Program-made: the position numbers and the translations under genes | Shown here: one piece after another, positions 51,657 through 61,193 of the stretch | Layout of the letters: every line of letters begins with the position of its first letter | Numbering within the stretch: the stretch's first letter is position 1 | Source of the DNA: Hyunsoonleella pacifica | GTDB taxonomy: Bacteria > Bacteroidota > Bacteroidia > Flavobacteriales > Flavobacteriaceae | DNA: 64,000 nt | Direction of reading: 5' to 3' | NCBI RefSeq assembly: GCF_004310335.1 | Contig: NZ_SIRS01000005.1 | Coordinates: 489,605 to 553,604 of the forward strand | The notes under the pieces: model-generated | Told to the model about the DNA's origin: nothing | The model's input: only the letters and a program-made list of their open reading frames with translations | Databases searched by the model: none

Positions 51657-52646
51657 ATGTTCCCTTTACGAAGAAACCGAAGATTAAGAACCAACGAAAC
51701 CATTCGCGCTTTGGTTTGTGAAACCATAATAACACCAAATGATTTTTTAGTGCCACTATTTGTAGTGGAAGGCAAAGGCGTAAAAGATGAAATTCCATCT
51801 ATGCCCAACTACTTTCGGTATAGTTTAGATTTACTAGAACACGAGGTAAAAGAGCTCTGGAAACTAGGTTTAAAATCGGTATTGCTTTTTGTAAAAGTAC
51901 CTGATAATTTAAAAGATAATGCAGGAAAAGAAGCCTTAAACCCTAACGGACTTATGCAACGAGCTATTAAAACGGTTAAAAATGTGTGTCCTGATATGTT
52001 GGTAATGACGGATGTGGCTTTAGACCCTTATTCAGTTTACGGACATGATGGTATTATTGAAAACGGACAAATAGTTAACGATGAAACCGCACAATTTCTA
52101 GCAGAAATGAGTATCTCTCATGCCGCAGCTGGTGCTGATTTTGTGGCACCTAGTGATATGATGGATGGCCGTATTTTAACTATTCGCGAAGCTTTAGAAG
52201 ACGAAGGTTTTACTAATACGGGAATTATGAGCTATTCTGCTAAATACGCCTCGGCGTTTTATGGGCCTTTTCGTGACGCACTAGATTCTGCGCCTGTAGA
52301 TATTCAAGATATTCCAAAGGATAAAAAAACGTATCAAATGGATTATGGCAATCGTTTTGAAGCCATCAGGGAAACCGAAATGGATATTGATGAAGGTGCC
52401 GATATTGTTATGGTAAAACCAGGAATTTCGTATTTAGATATTCTTAGAGAAATTAAAAATGAAGTAGATGTCCCTGTAGCGGTATATCAAGTGTCCGGTG
52501 AATATGCCATGATAAAGGCCGCTGCCGAAAAAGGCTGGCTAAACCATGACCAAATTATGCTAGAAACCACAACAGCTTTTAAACGTGCTGGGGCAGATAT
52601 TATAGCATCTTATTTCGCTAAGGATGTTGTAAAATTGATCTCTTAA
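51657..52646 (+). CDS. hemB: delta-aminolevulinic acid dehydratase (zinc-independent type)
   Basis: A 329-residue enzyme condensing two 5-aminolevulinate molecules to porphobilinogen. The Schiff-base lysines are Lys196 (SYSAKYAS) and Lys254 (VMVKPG). At the metal site the three Cys of the zinc type are replaced: the segment reads TDVALDPYSVYGHDG with Ala121, Asp123 and Asp131, so it belongs to the Mg/K-type enzymes. Its last bases overlap by 3-4 the end of the convergent MG2 protein gene. It is the last haem gene of the window. Confidence 0.96.
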   Translation: MFPLRRNRRLRTNETIRALVCETIITPNDFLVPLFVVEGKGVKDEIPSMPNYFRYSLDLLEHEVKELWKLGLKSVLLFVKVPDNLKDNAGKEALNPNGLMQRAIKTVKNVCPDMLVMTDVALDPYSVYGHDGIIENGQIVNDETAQFLAEMSISHAAAGADFVAPSDMMDGRILTIREALEDEGFTNTGIMSYSAKYASAFYGPFRDALDSAPVDIQDIPKDKKTYQMDYGNRFEAIRETEMDIDEGADIVMVKPGISYLDILREIKNEVDVPVAVYQVSGEYAMIKAAAEKGWLNHDQIMLETTTAFKRAGADIIASYFAKDVVKLIS

Positions 52647-55534
52647 TTATTTTCCAATCGTTTTTCTATAGTATAGGAAGTTTCAAAATAGCCAATTTTA
52701 CCATCAGGAGAAATGGCCTCTATGATAATGAGTTTATCGCCAATAGTATCATCATTATAAAATTCCAATTGTGCTTCTCCCTTTTCGTTAGTGTAGATTG
52801 AAGGTACCCAATATGTTACCGAACGTAAATCTGGAATGTCCCAATCCTCTGGTTTTAACGTCTCGTATTTAGGTGCATAAAATTCGCGTTGGGTTGAAAA
52901 ACCTGCTATAGTACCTTTAAATACTCCCTTAGGAGCTCCAAGAGCAGCAATGCCATTACTGCCATAGGTGTATATGCTAATAATGCCAACAATGGCTAAT
53001 GCCCTCTGCTTTGCTATTTCAAAAGGGTCATTACGCGGAAATGCTTCTTGATAATATTGTAAAACATTAGCTTTAGGTCTTTTTAAAATCTCAACACTTT
53101 TTATGTTTTCCACTGCTAAAAAAGGTAATAACGGATAATCTATACCTTCAATAAGTTCTCCATCAATAAATACAAAAGCAACATTAGTTTCTGCAATTTT
53201 GGGAACTTCAATGTCTTTAACTATAGTATCTTGGGGCGTAAACGAAGGATCTGTACTAAGCCCAAAAGCCTCCCCAGGGAAACTTACATTTTCAAAGTAA
53301 ACATCATCAGGAAATTTAGTTCTAAGAAGATCATAAAGTCCAGACATCCAGTCTTCTTCTTCTTCAACCAGTTCTTCGTTATCAATTACTATATCTGGTG
53401 CCCCATGTAACTTAAATAGCTTTTCACGCTCTGGTGTCACATTATATCCTGTTAACTCTACTGTGCCTAGTTCCACTGTATCATCTGAGAGATTAAAACC
53501 TCCTGATGCACGTCTTTCTTCTGTCTTTTTCTTCAAAAATGCTGTAACAATAGTATCTGGCAATGCTATAACTTCTTCTCTCTTATAAGCTATCTTTGGT
53601 ATTGGTATGGCTTTGTCTAGCTCAAAACTAATTTGTTTAGCCTTTCCTTTCTTATTTGAGGATTGTATCAGGATATCTAGCTCATCAGCATAATGATTAC
53701 CTAAATTAAATACAAAATTCCCTATGCTATCAGTAGTTTGCATATAAAGCCCTTGAGGTTCTCCTGAGGTAAGCATGGTTAAATTTACTTTTTTCTTAGG
53801 TGGTTTTTTATCATTAAAGGCAGATCTTACTTTACCCGAAACACTTAAAGCTGTCTCTGGCTGTATATCAAAATTATAACTGGTATCACTTTTACTAAAT
53901 ACATAATTACGCCAACCCTGTGTTAACATCAAAGCATCTAAGTCCCGCTTTCTATACATGTTATTAGTATCAAAATAGATACTGGGCTGCTCTATAAAAC
54001 CCTTTAATTCTGAATGTAACAAGAAATAAGATAAGATGTTGGGGTGCTCATTTCGATTTGGGTTCAGTTTGGCCTTGTCTATAACTAGTGCAGAAAAATT
54101 GGTTACAATTGCCTGATTTTCCTTATCAGTAAAATCCAAATTTAATGTGGTCTTATCCCGCTGCGCATAAATTGTTTTATCTTCTTTTACTGCTATGTTT
54201 AATATGCTTTTTTCATCTAAATTGAAAAATAAACGTTCACTTATTGGTACTTTACTATTGTTAAAAAGCGTAACACTTATAATACCATTGGGCAATTGTG
54301 CTTTTTTAATTAAAGCCTTATGAATCCCTTGTTCTAATGTAAAGTTATGTTGCTGAATTAACACTCCTTTACTTTTTACTTCAACATAAAGGCTGTCCTT
54401 TGTTTTTATCTTGCTTTTTATACTTAAACTTAGGTGTTTACTGGTTTCTGATACACTTAAAAGATAGCCAAGCGCCATTACTTTAGGTAAGGGGTATTTA
54501 TACTCAACTCCGTTAGCCCTTATTATTTTACCATAGTAAGTTTTTTGTTTATCTGGTTTAAAGTACACAAATCCCATCCCCAATTTATTAGTGGTAAAAG
54601 GGGTAACTATACTATCTGTTTCATCAACTATATGTCCACTAACTACTTTACCTAGGCCTTCATAGTCAATAGATTTATAGGCTATCTTGTTTGTAAACCC
54701 TTCTAACATTTTTCCTCCTTCAGGGAAAAATTGAACGTCTAAAAAATCCTTATTTAGAGCAATGGTTTTGGAATAGGTGCTTTCAGTCTTACGTTTTCGG
54801 TTTTTTAATTTGGTGTCTTCTAACTGTACCTTTAATTCCACCTTAATTAAATCTTTAGGAATACTATATTCTAACACATATTGTTTATCTACTCTTTTTA
54901 CTTCTACAGAATCCTTTAGATCTTCTGATAGAATGTATATATTTAAATCTTTATTATAACCGTCCTTTATACGTTCTGGATGTATTCTTACAGTTATTTT
55001 TAATTGATCATTATTTGTTTCACTTAACACAATATCGGTTATAACATCTTGTTTGTCTATAGGTTGTATAGAAAATACATCAATATATTGCTTGAAAATA
55101 AAGTCCGCTTCAAAATTTCTATTCCATTTAGTATAGGCTCTTATCAAATACCTGCCTGATGGTAACTTTTCATCTAAATCGAAAAAACTTTCTGCTATAC
55201 CATTTTCTAACTTAAGCTTTTTTGTGCTTAATACATTTTCATCAAAATCTATAAGCTCTACATGTAAAATACCACTTCGCTTTGATGGAACATTTAAGGT
55301 ATTAGTAACAATAGCCTTAAACCAAACGGTCTCCCCTGTGGCACAAATAGTATTACTAAGTTGAAGATATATTTTTTCTGCATAGGTCTTTTTGTCAACT
55401 TGTTTATTGGCAATAGGTGTATTGGTTTGTGATTGAGAAATACTAGTAAAACATAGTACAAAAATGAAAAAGAAGTACTTAAATTTTAAATAAAAATTAT
55501 TAGAAATATTTCTTTCAAGATATAACGTAATCAT
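52643..55534 (-). CDS. MG2/plug-domain exported protein (copy A)
   Basis: A 963-residue exported protein. A hydrophobic segment (about 16-35) acts as signal. The MG2-like domain (about 45-155) opens with TYAEKIYLQLSNTICATGE and includes SGRYLIRAYTKWNRN. Several beta-rich domains follow, one of carboxypeptidase-regulatory type (SGKVRSAFNDKKP near 560). A TonB-receptor plug-like part near 790-900 (VENIKSVEILKRP) precedes the end domain (SVTYWVPSIYTNEKGEAQLE). There is no beta-barrel, so it cannot be a full TonB receptor. It is 16 bases after copy B. Confidence 0.8.
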   Translation of the reverse strand: MITLYLERNISNNFYLKFKYFFFIFVLCFTSISQSQTNTPIANKQVDKKTYAEKIYLQLSNTICATGETVWFKAIVTNTLNVPSKRSGILHVELIDFDENVLSTKKLKLENGIAESFFDLDEKLPSGRYLIRAYTKWNRNFEADFIFKQYIDVFSIQPIDKQDVITDIVLSETNNDQLKITVRIHPERIKDGYNKDLNIYILSEDLKDSVEVKRVDKQYVLEYSIPKDLIKVELKVQLEDTKLKNRKRKTESTYSKTIALNKDFLDVQFFPEGGKMLEGFTNKIAYKSIDYEGLGKVVSGHIVDETDSIVTPFTTNKLGMGFVYFKPDKQKTYYGKIIRANGVEYKYPLPKVMALGYLLSVSETSKHLSLSIKSKIKTKDSLYVEVKSKGVLIQQHNFTLEQGIHKALIKKAQLPNGIISVTLFNNSKVPISERLFFNLDEKSILNIAVKEDKTIYAQRDKTTLNLDFTDKENQAIVTNFSALVIDKAKLNPNRNEHPNILSYFLLHSELKGFIEQPSIYFDTNNMYRKRDLDALMLTQGWRNYVFSKSDTSYNFDIQPETALSVSGKVRSAFNDKKPPKKKVNLTMLTSGEPQGLYMQTTDSIGNFVFNLGNHYADELDILIQSSNKKGKAKQISFELDKAIPIPKIAYKREEVIALPDTIVTAFLKKKTEERRASGGFNLSDDTVELGTVELTGYNVTPEREKLFKLHGAPDIVIDNEELVEEEEDWMSGLYDLLRTKFPDDVYFENVSFPGEAFGLSTDPSFTPQDTIVKDIEVPKIAETNVAFVFIDGELIEGIDYPLLPFLAVENIKSVEILKRPKANVLQYYQEAFPRNDPFEIAKQRALAIVGIISIYTYGSNGIAALGAPKGVFKGTIAGFSTQREFYAPKYETLKPEDWDIPDLRSVTYWVPSIYTNEKGEAQLEFYNDDTIGDKLIIIEAISPDGKIGYFETSYTIEKRLENN

Positions 55535-55550
55535 ATATACAAATGCTCAA

Positions 55551-58367
55551 TTAATTATTTTCTTTACGCTCACCAACTGTATACTTACTCTTAAAATAGC
55601 CAATTTTACCATCAGATGAAATAGCCTCAACGATTATGAGTTTATCGCCAACAACATCATCATTATAGAACTCCAGTTGTGCTTCTCCTTTTTCGTCAGT
55701 ATACATTGAAGGCACCCAATGTATTACCGAACGTAAGTCTGGAATCTCCCAATCCTCTGGTTTTAACGTCTCGTATTTAGGTGCATAAAATTCGCGTTTG
55801 GTTGAAAAGCCAGCTATGGATCCTTTATAAATCCCTTTTGGAACGTCTAGAGCTGCAATACCATTACCGCCATGGGTATATATACTAACAACCCCAATAT
55901 AAGATGATGCTAATTGCTGCATAGCCATTGGGCTCATCCTTGGAAATGCCTCCATAACGTGTCTCATAAATGTCCCTTTTGGCTTTTTTAAAATTTCAAC
56001 ACTCTTTACATTTTCAACAGGTAAAAGAGGTAATAAAGAATAGTCTACTCCTGGAACCACTTCTCCATCAATGTAAAATAAAGTAACATCTGTTCCATAT
56101 ACATGTGCCCTATTTGTGGTTTTAATGAAAATATCATCGCGGAATTTAACTCTAAGGAGGTCATACAACCCAGACATCCATTTTTCCTCGACTTCTACCA
56201 ATTCTTCACTATCTATAACTATATCTGGTGGTCCATGCAGCTTGAATATTTTTTCTCTTTCTGCAGTGACTTTATAACCTGTAAGCTCTACCACATCCAG
56301 TTCAACGGTGTTTTTATTCAAATTAAAACCTGCCAATGCTTGTCTTTCCTCTGTTTTTATCTCCAAAAACGTATTTATAATACTATCTGGAAGTTCTATT
56401 ATTTCCTGTGTTTCATAGTCAACCCTAGGAGATGGTACTCGTGGGTCTAGTGCAAGTTGAAACTCTTTCGCTTTTCCTTTTTTATTTGTTGATTGTATCA
56501 CTATGTCCAGTTTATCTCCGTAAGGGTCAAATAAATCAAAATTGAAGTAACCCGTACTATCCACTTCTTTAATATACGCACCAGGTGGTTTACCTGAAGT
56601 CAGTAAGGTTAAATTTACATTATTTTTAGGGGCTTTATTTTTATTCCATATAGAACGTACTTTCCCAGAAATTCGTAATGCAGTCTCGGGTTGTATGTCA
56701 AAACTTTTATTAGTGTCTTTTTCACTGAAAACGTAGGTACTCCAACCTTGTGTTAACATTAAAGCATCTAAATCACGTTTTCTGTACATATTAGTTACAT
56801 CAAAGTAACGCGTTGGGTTTTCAATATGTCCTTTTAGTTCTGAGTTTAATAAAAAATAAGATAAAATATTACCTCTTAATTGGTCTGTTTGCTCAAACTG
56901 ATTCTCATCTATTACTAAAGCAGATAAATTTGCTATTGTAGGTTCGCCATTAGCATTAGTAATCCCAAAATTTAGTTGTATTTTATCTCTTTGAGTATAA
57001 TAATCTAATTGAGGTTTCGCACTAATACTTAAGTGTTTTTTTTCATCAAGATGAAAAAATAAACGCTCACATAATACGCTTTTATTACTGTCTAAAAGTG
57101 TAATATTAATAATCCCTTCTGGAAGTAAATGTTTTGGTAAGGACATTTTATAGGAATCATCGAGTAATTGAAACGTAAATTCCTTGAGTAAAATCCCCTT
57201 TGATTTTACTTGAACCCTAAAGTTATCTGTAATTTGAGTTTTGGATGCCACTTGTAAATTGATAAAGCTTTGCGTTTCAGAAACACTTAAATTATATCCT
57301 TCGGCATGTGTTTTTGGAATCTCGTATTTTAAAGCTAGCCCATCTTTCGAGATAGTTTTGCCATAATATATTTTGTGTAACTTTGGCGTAAAAAGCATGT
57401 AACCCATACCTAAGGTATTGGTTTTAAAAGGCAGTATTATACTATCCTTTTCATCTACAATAACACCATTAATCTCTTCTCCTAAACCTTTATAGTTTAA
57501 AGCTTTAAAAGCGAGTTTACTCGTTAAATTATCAACTAACTTCCCACTTTCTGGGAAAAACTGTAGATCGATAAAGTCTTTATCTATAGCAATAGTTTTG
57601 TTGTATGTTTTTTCTACTTTGGTTTTAAAGTTTTTTAATTTAGTGTCTTCTAACTTCATCCTTAAGTTTACAGCTATAGCATCTTTTTGAAGCTGATATT
57701 GTAGCTTATAAATGCCTTTTTTTGGTCTAACCTCAACAGAATCCAATAATTCATCTGCTTTAATATAAACCCATAAATCTTTCTTATAATCTGTTTTTAT
57801 AAACTCTGGAAAAAATTGAGCGGAAATTTCATATTGCTCGGTGCCAACCTTTGATAATATTATGTTTTGAATAGGAGATGCTTCTTGTTTTCTATTGGGT
57901 CGAAAAAGGTTAATATATTGTTTAGAAATAAAATCGTCGCCAAAGTTTTTGTTCCACTCTGTGTAAGCTCTTACTAAATAACGTCCTGAAGGATATTTTT
58001 CATCTAGTTGAAAAAAATTATCAGCAATACCGTTTTCAAGCTTAAGCTTTTTAGTAGCTACAACTTGTTTATCAAAATCAATAAGTTCCACATGCAAAAC
58101 ACCACTGAATTTAGTAGGCACATTTTTAGCATCAGTCACAATAGCCTTAAACCAAACTATTTCGTTAGTAGTAAAGACTGTATTATTAAGTTGAAGGTAA
58201 ATTTTTTCGGCAAAAGTGTTTCTAGTCGTTTTTTTGAGTATTGAGTCATCTTTAGATTGTGAGCTTATAGTATCTACTAAACAAAAAAGAAGTACAAAGA
58301 ACAGAGACTTTCGTATCACAATGTAAAGTTTTAAGATATTTCCTTCAATATACAGCTTATTTGACAA
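55551..58367 (-). CDS. MG2/plug-domain exported protein (copy B)
   Basis: A 938-residue paralogue of the protein at 52643-55534, alike over the full length: TFAEKIYLQLNNTVFTTNE, SGRYLVRAYTEWNKN, LTQGWSTYVFSEKD, VENVKSVEILKKP and the C-terminal VPSMYTDEKGEAQLEFYNDD. It lies upstream on the same strand, so the pair arose by tandem duplication. The open frame begins with TTG at 58367; a GTG at 58319 would give a cleaner signal peptide (VIRKSLFFVLLFCLVD). The start is therefore uncertain. Function is unknown; a surface or periplasmic role in macromolecule handling is inferred from the domains. Confidence 0.78.
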   Translation of the reverse strand: MSNKLYIEGNILKLYIVIRKSLFFVLLFCLVDTISSQSKDDSILKKTTRNTFAEKIYLQLNNTVFTTNEIVWFKAIVTDAKNVPTKFSGVLHVELIDFDKQVVATKKLKLENGIADNFFQLDEKYPSGRYLVRAYTEWNKNFGDDFISKQYINLFRPNRKQEASPIQNIILSKVGTEQYEISAQFFPEFIKTDYKKDLWVYIKADELLDSVEVRPKKGIYKLQYQLQKDAIAVNLRMKLEDTKLKNFKTKVEKTYNKTIAIDKDFIDLQFFPESGKLVDNLTSKLAFKALNYKGLGEEINGVIVDEKDSIILPFKTNTLGMGYMLFTPKLHKIYYGKTISKDGLALKYEIPKTHAEGYNLSVSETQSFINLQVASKTQITDNFRVQVKSKGILLKEFTFQLLDDSYKMSLPKHLLPEGIINITLLDSNKSVLCERLFFHLDEKKHLSISAKPQLDYYTQRDKIQLNFGITNANGEPTIANLSALVIDENQFEQTDQLRGNILSYFLLNSELKGHIENPTRYFDVTNMYRKRDLDALMLTQGWSTYVFSEKDTNKSFDIQPETALRISGKVRSIWNKNKAPKNNVNLTLLTSGKPPGAYIKEVDSTGYFNFDLFDPYGDKLDIVIQSTNKKGKAKEFQLALDPRVPSPRVDYETQEIIELPDSIINTFLEIKTEERQALAGFNLNKNTVELDVVELTGYKVTAEREKIFKLHGPPDIVIDSEELVEVEEKWMSGLYDLLRVKFRDDIFIKTTNRAHVYGTDVTLFYIDGEVVPGVDYSLLPLLPVENVKSVEILKKPKGTFMRHVMEAFPRMSPMAMQQLASSYIGVVSIYTHGGNGIAALDVPKGIYKGSIAGFSTKREFYAPKYETLKPEDWEIPDLRSVIHWVPSMYTDEKGEAQLEFYNDDVVGDKLIIVEAISSDGKIGYFKSKYTVGERKENN

Positions 58368-58439
58368 TCTAACAAGATTGTTACATCCTTAAATTAGTTA
58401 AATTGATTTTGTAAATTAGCCCGAAACTAAAACTTAGCC

Positions 58440-59543
58440 ATGGCCTTACTTATATTCTACGGCATTATTTCTATATTTTTTTCTTTTCTATGCTCTATAC
58501 TAGAAGCTGTTTTATTAAGTGTTACACCAACATTTATTAATTTAAAAAAACAGGAAGGTAAAGCCTATGCCATAGAACTTGAAATACTTAAAAAAGATGT
58601 TGACCGTCCGTTAATTGCGATATTAACCTTGAATACGATAGCTCATACTGTTGGTGCTATTTTAGTTGGTGTACAGGCAAAAGTGGCTTACGCAGAGATG
58701 TATGGTACAGAGACAAAAAGTATTTTGGGATTTGAATATACTGAAGATGTTATGGTGGGTGTTGTTTCTACAATCATGACCATATTAATCTTAGTTGCCT
58801 CAGAAATTATTCCGAAAACTATTGGAGCTACTTATTGGAAAGGTTTAGCCAATTTCACAGCAAAAGCATTAAAAATACTCATTTTCCCTTTAAAGTGGAC
58901 AGGGATATTATGGCTACTCCAACTCACAACTAAATTAATTGGAGGTAAGGGTCATGGAAGTGTATTAAGCCGAGAAGGATTTATGGCTATGACTGATATT
59001 GCGCATGAAGAAGGTGTATTTCAAGAAAATGAAAGTAAGATTATAAAAAACTTACTTACGTTTAAAGAAGTATTTGCCAAAGATGTGATGACACCAAGAA
59101 CTGTTATGAAAATTGAGGATGAAGCTACTACGGTTGAGGATTTTTTCAAGCGTAATTTAAATCTACGTTTTTCTAGGATACCTGTATATTCAAATGATTC
59201 AGATAACATTACAGGGCTAGTTTTAAAAGACGAAATCTTTAAAGAAATGGCCTTAGATAAGGGTTCCAAAAAACTCTCAGACCTAAAACGAGATATTATT
59301 GTTGTTAATAGAGGTTTACCTATTCCTACTTTATTTGAAAAACTAGTAGAAAGCCGTAACCACATGGCTTTAGTTGTTGATGAGTACGGCTCTGTTAGTG
59401 GCTTAGTAACCATGGAAGATGTGATTGAAACGCTTCTTGGAATGGAAATTATGGATGAAAGCGATAATGTTTCAGACCTTCAAAATCTAGCGAGAAAAAG
59501 TTGGGAAGCACGCGCCAAAAAATTGGGGATTATAGAAGATTAA
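58440..59543 (+). CDS. CNNM/CBS membrane protein without CorC domain
   Basis: A 367-residue inner-membrane protein of the same family as the one at 25218-26507. It has a CNNM domain with four membrane segments (about 1-175), then a CBS pair (about 200-345) with DVMTPRTVM and ALVVDEYGSVSGLVTMEDVI. It ends about 20 residues after the CBS pair, so the usual C-terminal CorC_HlyC domain is missing. Function is probably ion efflux or sensing. It diverges from copy B of the MG2 proteins and ends at a hairpin terminator. Confidence 0.88.
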   Translation: MALLIFYGIISIFFSFLCSILEAVLLSVTPTFINLKKQEGKAYAIELEILKKDVDRPLIAILTLNTIAHTVGAILVGVQAKVAYAEMYGTETKSILGFEYTEDVMVGVVSTIMTILILVASEIIPKTIGATYWKGLANFTAKALKILIFPLKWTGILWLLQLTTKLIGGKGHGSVLSREGFMAMTDIAHEEGVFQENESKIIKNLLTFKEVFAKDVMTPRTVMKIEDEATTVEDFFKRNLNLRFSRIPVYSNDSDNITGLVLKDEIFKEMALDKGSKKLSDLKRDIIVVNRGLPIPTLFEKLVESRNHMALVVDEYGSVSGLVTMEDVIETLLGMEIMDESDNVSDLQNLARKSWEARAKKLGIIED

Positions 59544-59544
59544 T

Positions 59545-59587
59545 AAAAAATCCTCATAATGTATAGTAATACTTACAAGGATTTTTT
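59545..59587. terminator. bidirectional terminator after the CNNM gene
   Basis: AAAAAATCCT (59545-59554) pairs with AGGATTTTTT (59578-59587) over 10 bp around a 23-base loop. It begins directly after the stop codon at 59541-59543 and lies 26 bases from the end of the convergent lipoprotein gene. Confidence 0.65.
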
Positions 59588-59612
59588 AATGTTAAAAACC
59601 ACATAAATCCAC

Positions 59613-60014
59613 TTACTGTTCATCCTTAGTTCCTGTCCAAGTACCAGATAGGTTTAAATTGGGGTTATTCCAAGTACCAGAAGATGTTGTTGCTCTAAAC
59701 TTTCCGGTAAAAGACGCACCATTCGCAGCAGAACCTACAACTGCGTCTAAATTCCCATCATCATCTATAGTGCCATTAAGAGCTAAATTTTGTTGTAAAT
59801 CGTTAGAAAAAGCCGTGCCGGTAACCGTACCATTTGTACTTACAATAACTGAATACGTCCCAGAATCACCACCATCGAAAGTACCAGACCATGGTCCAGC
59901 AATAACAATAAGGCTAAATTCTTCTTCTGTATCATTATCATCGCTACCTGAGCAATTAAAAACAGATAGAGTTAAGCATAACAATAGGACAGATAAAATT
60001 TTTGTTTTTTTCAT
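59613..60014 (-). CDS. small surface lipoprotein of unknown function
   Basis: A 133-residue lipoprotein: hydrophobic residues 7-19, then Cys21 (SVFNC). After the Cys comes an acidic run (SGSDDNDTEEEF) like the lipoprotein export signal that sends proteins to the cell surface in Bacteroidota. The mature part is Gly/Thr/Asn-rich beta structure (TGTAFSNDLQQNLALNG, SGTWNNPNLNLSGTW) as in small beta-barrel or beta-sandwich lipoproteins. No family is recognised. Confidence 0.75.
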   Translation of the reverse strand: MKKTKILSVLLLCLTLSVFNCSGSDDNDTEEEFSLIVIAGPWSGTFDGGDSGTYSVIVSTNGTVTGTAFSNDLQQNLALNGTIDDDGNLDAVVGSAANGASFTGKFRATTSSGTWNNPNLNLSGTWTGTKDEQ

Positions 60015-60089
60015 AATAAAATTTGATTGTTTTTAGGTACATCGGTATATATTTAAAATGTCATCACTTTTTTATTTATTGAGTATGAT

Positions 60090-60097
60090 TATCTTTG
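60090..60097 (+). promoter_or_regulatory. -7 promoter box of the alkyltransferase operon
   Basis: TATCTTTG fits TAnnTTTG, 58 bases before the ATG at 60155. No TTG was found at a proper -33 distance. Confidence 0.4.
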
Positions 60098-60154
60098 ATA
60101 ACGACTTTTAATATTTTGCATATTTAATCTCTTGAATAAGAAATAGTATATTTC

Positions 60155-60628
60155 ATGGAAGAATGCATCATCAAAACACCTATAGGGTTTACTAAAATTA
60201 TTGGTAGTGCTGATGGTATTTGTTCGGTTACTATTCTAAATTCAGAAGAAACAACTACTGATATTATTCCTGAAGTACTAGAAGATTGTGCTATTCAACT
60301 CAATGAATATTTTGAAGGATCACGTAAAGAATTCCAATTAAAATTAGATATAAAAGGCACTGATTTTCAAAAAAAAATTTGGAAACTTCTTCAAAATATT
60401 CCTTACAGCAAAACGATGTCTTATTTAGAACTTGCTAAAGCCTTTGGTGATGTAAAAGCCATTCGTGCTGTTGCCAGTGCCAACGGCAAAAACCCACTTT
60501 GGATTATTATACCTTGCCATCGTGTTATTGGTAGCGACGGCAGTTTAACAGGCTATGCAGGTGGTTTACATCGAAAGCAATGGCTCTTAGAACATGAAAG
60601 CCCCTATAAACAACAATCGCTTTTTTAA
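60155..60628 (+). CDS. ogt: methylated-DNA--protein-cysteine methyltransferase
   Basis: A 157-residue suicide repair enzyme taking alkyl groups from O6-alkylguanine. The acceptor Cys121 lies in IIIPCHRVIG, after the helix-turn-helix part SYLELAKAFGDVKAIRAVA with the Arg finger, and is followed by GYAGGLHRKQWLL. It is the short Ogt/MGMT form without an AdaA domain. Its stop overlaps the next ATG by one base (TAATG). Confidence 0.94.
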   Translation: MEECIIKTPIGFTKIIGSADGICSVTILNSEETTTDIIPEVLEDCAIQLNEYFEGSRKEFQLKLDIKGTDFQKKIWKLLQNIPYSKTMSYLELAKAFGDVKAIRAVASANGKNPLWIIIPCHRVIGSDGSLTGYAGGLHRKQWLLEHESPYKQQSLF

Positions 60629-61155
60629 TGTATCGTACCCTCGCAAATATTGCAAAACGGTTTCTAACTGATGCTCAAATCTATAAATATGGCTTTAATT
60701 GGTCTCCTATGTATCGTAGAACTACTGCTAAAATCATAGAGGTTTCTGAAGATTTACATTTTGTAAAAATTAAAATTCCTTTAAATTGGAAAAACAGAAA
60801 TTATGTAGGGACTATTTTTGGTGGAAGCATGCTATCAGCTACTGATCCTATTTACATGATTCAACTTATGAATATTCTGGGAAGTGATTATGTTGTATGG
60901 GATAAAGCTGCGACTATAAACTATAGAAGACCTGCTAAAGAAATGGTGTTTTGCGATTTCATATTCTCTCCAGAAGAGATTGAAACTATCAAGGAAGATG
61001 TTAAGATAAGAGGTGAAATAGATGTTATAAAAACTCCTAATATCATCACTAAAGATGGCACTTTAATTGCGGAGTTACACAAAATCATTTACGTTGCCGA
61101 TAAGACTTTCTACAAAAAAAAGCGACAGCGAAAAGCTAAAAATAAAAAGCAATAA
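60628..61155 (+). CDS. DUF4442-type hotdog-fold protein
   Basis: A 175-residue protein with the outline of hotdog-fold thioesterases of the DUF4442 group: a helical start, then YVGTIFGGSMLSATDPIYMIQL with the central helix, and AATINYRRPAKEMV. The C-terminus is a Lys/Arg-rich tail (KKKRQRKAKNKKQ) that could bind membrane or nucleic acid. Substrate is unknown. It overlaps the alkyltransferase gene by one base; the serine hydrolase gene begins 38 bases later. Confidence 0.78.
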   Translation: MYRTLANIAKRFLTDAQIYKYGFNWSPMYRRTTAKIIEVSEDLHFVKIKIPLNWKNRNYVGTIFGGSMLSATDPIYMIQLMNILGSDYVVWDKAATINYRRPAKEMVFCDFIFSPEEIETIKEDVKIRGEIDVIKTPNIITKDGTLIAELHKIIYVADKTFYKKKRQRKAKNKKQ

Positions 61156-61193
61156 GAATTTTCATATCTTAGTTACAACTTCAAAAACTAAAT

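Noticed and set aside
52643..58367. One giant gene split by a frameshift
   Set aside because: The two frames are similar along their full length and each has its own start, signal peptide and end domain, so they are duplicates.
59659..60036. 125-codon frame opposite the small lipoprotein
   Set aside because: The minus-strand frame has a signal peptide and export signal and the better composition; the plus-strand frame has none.
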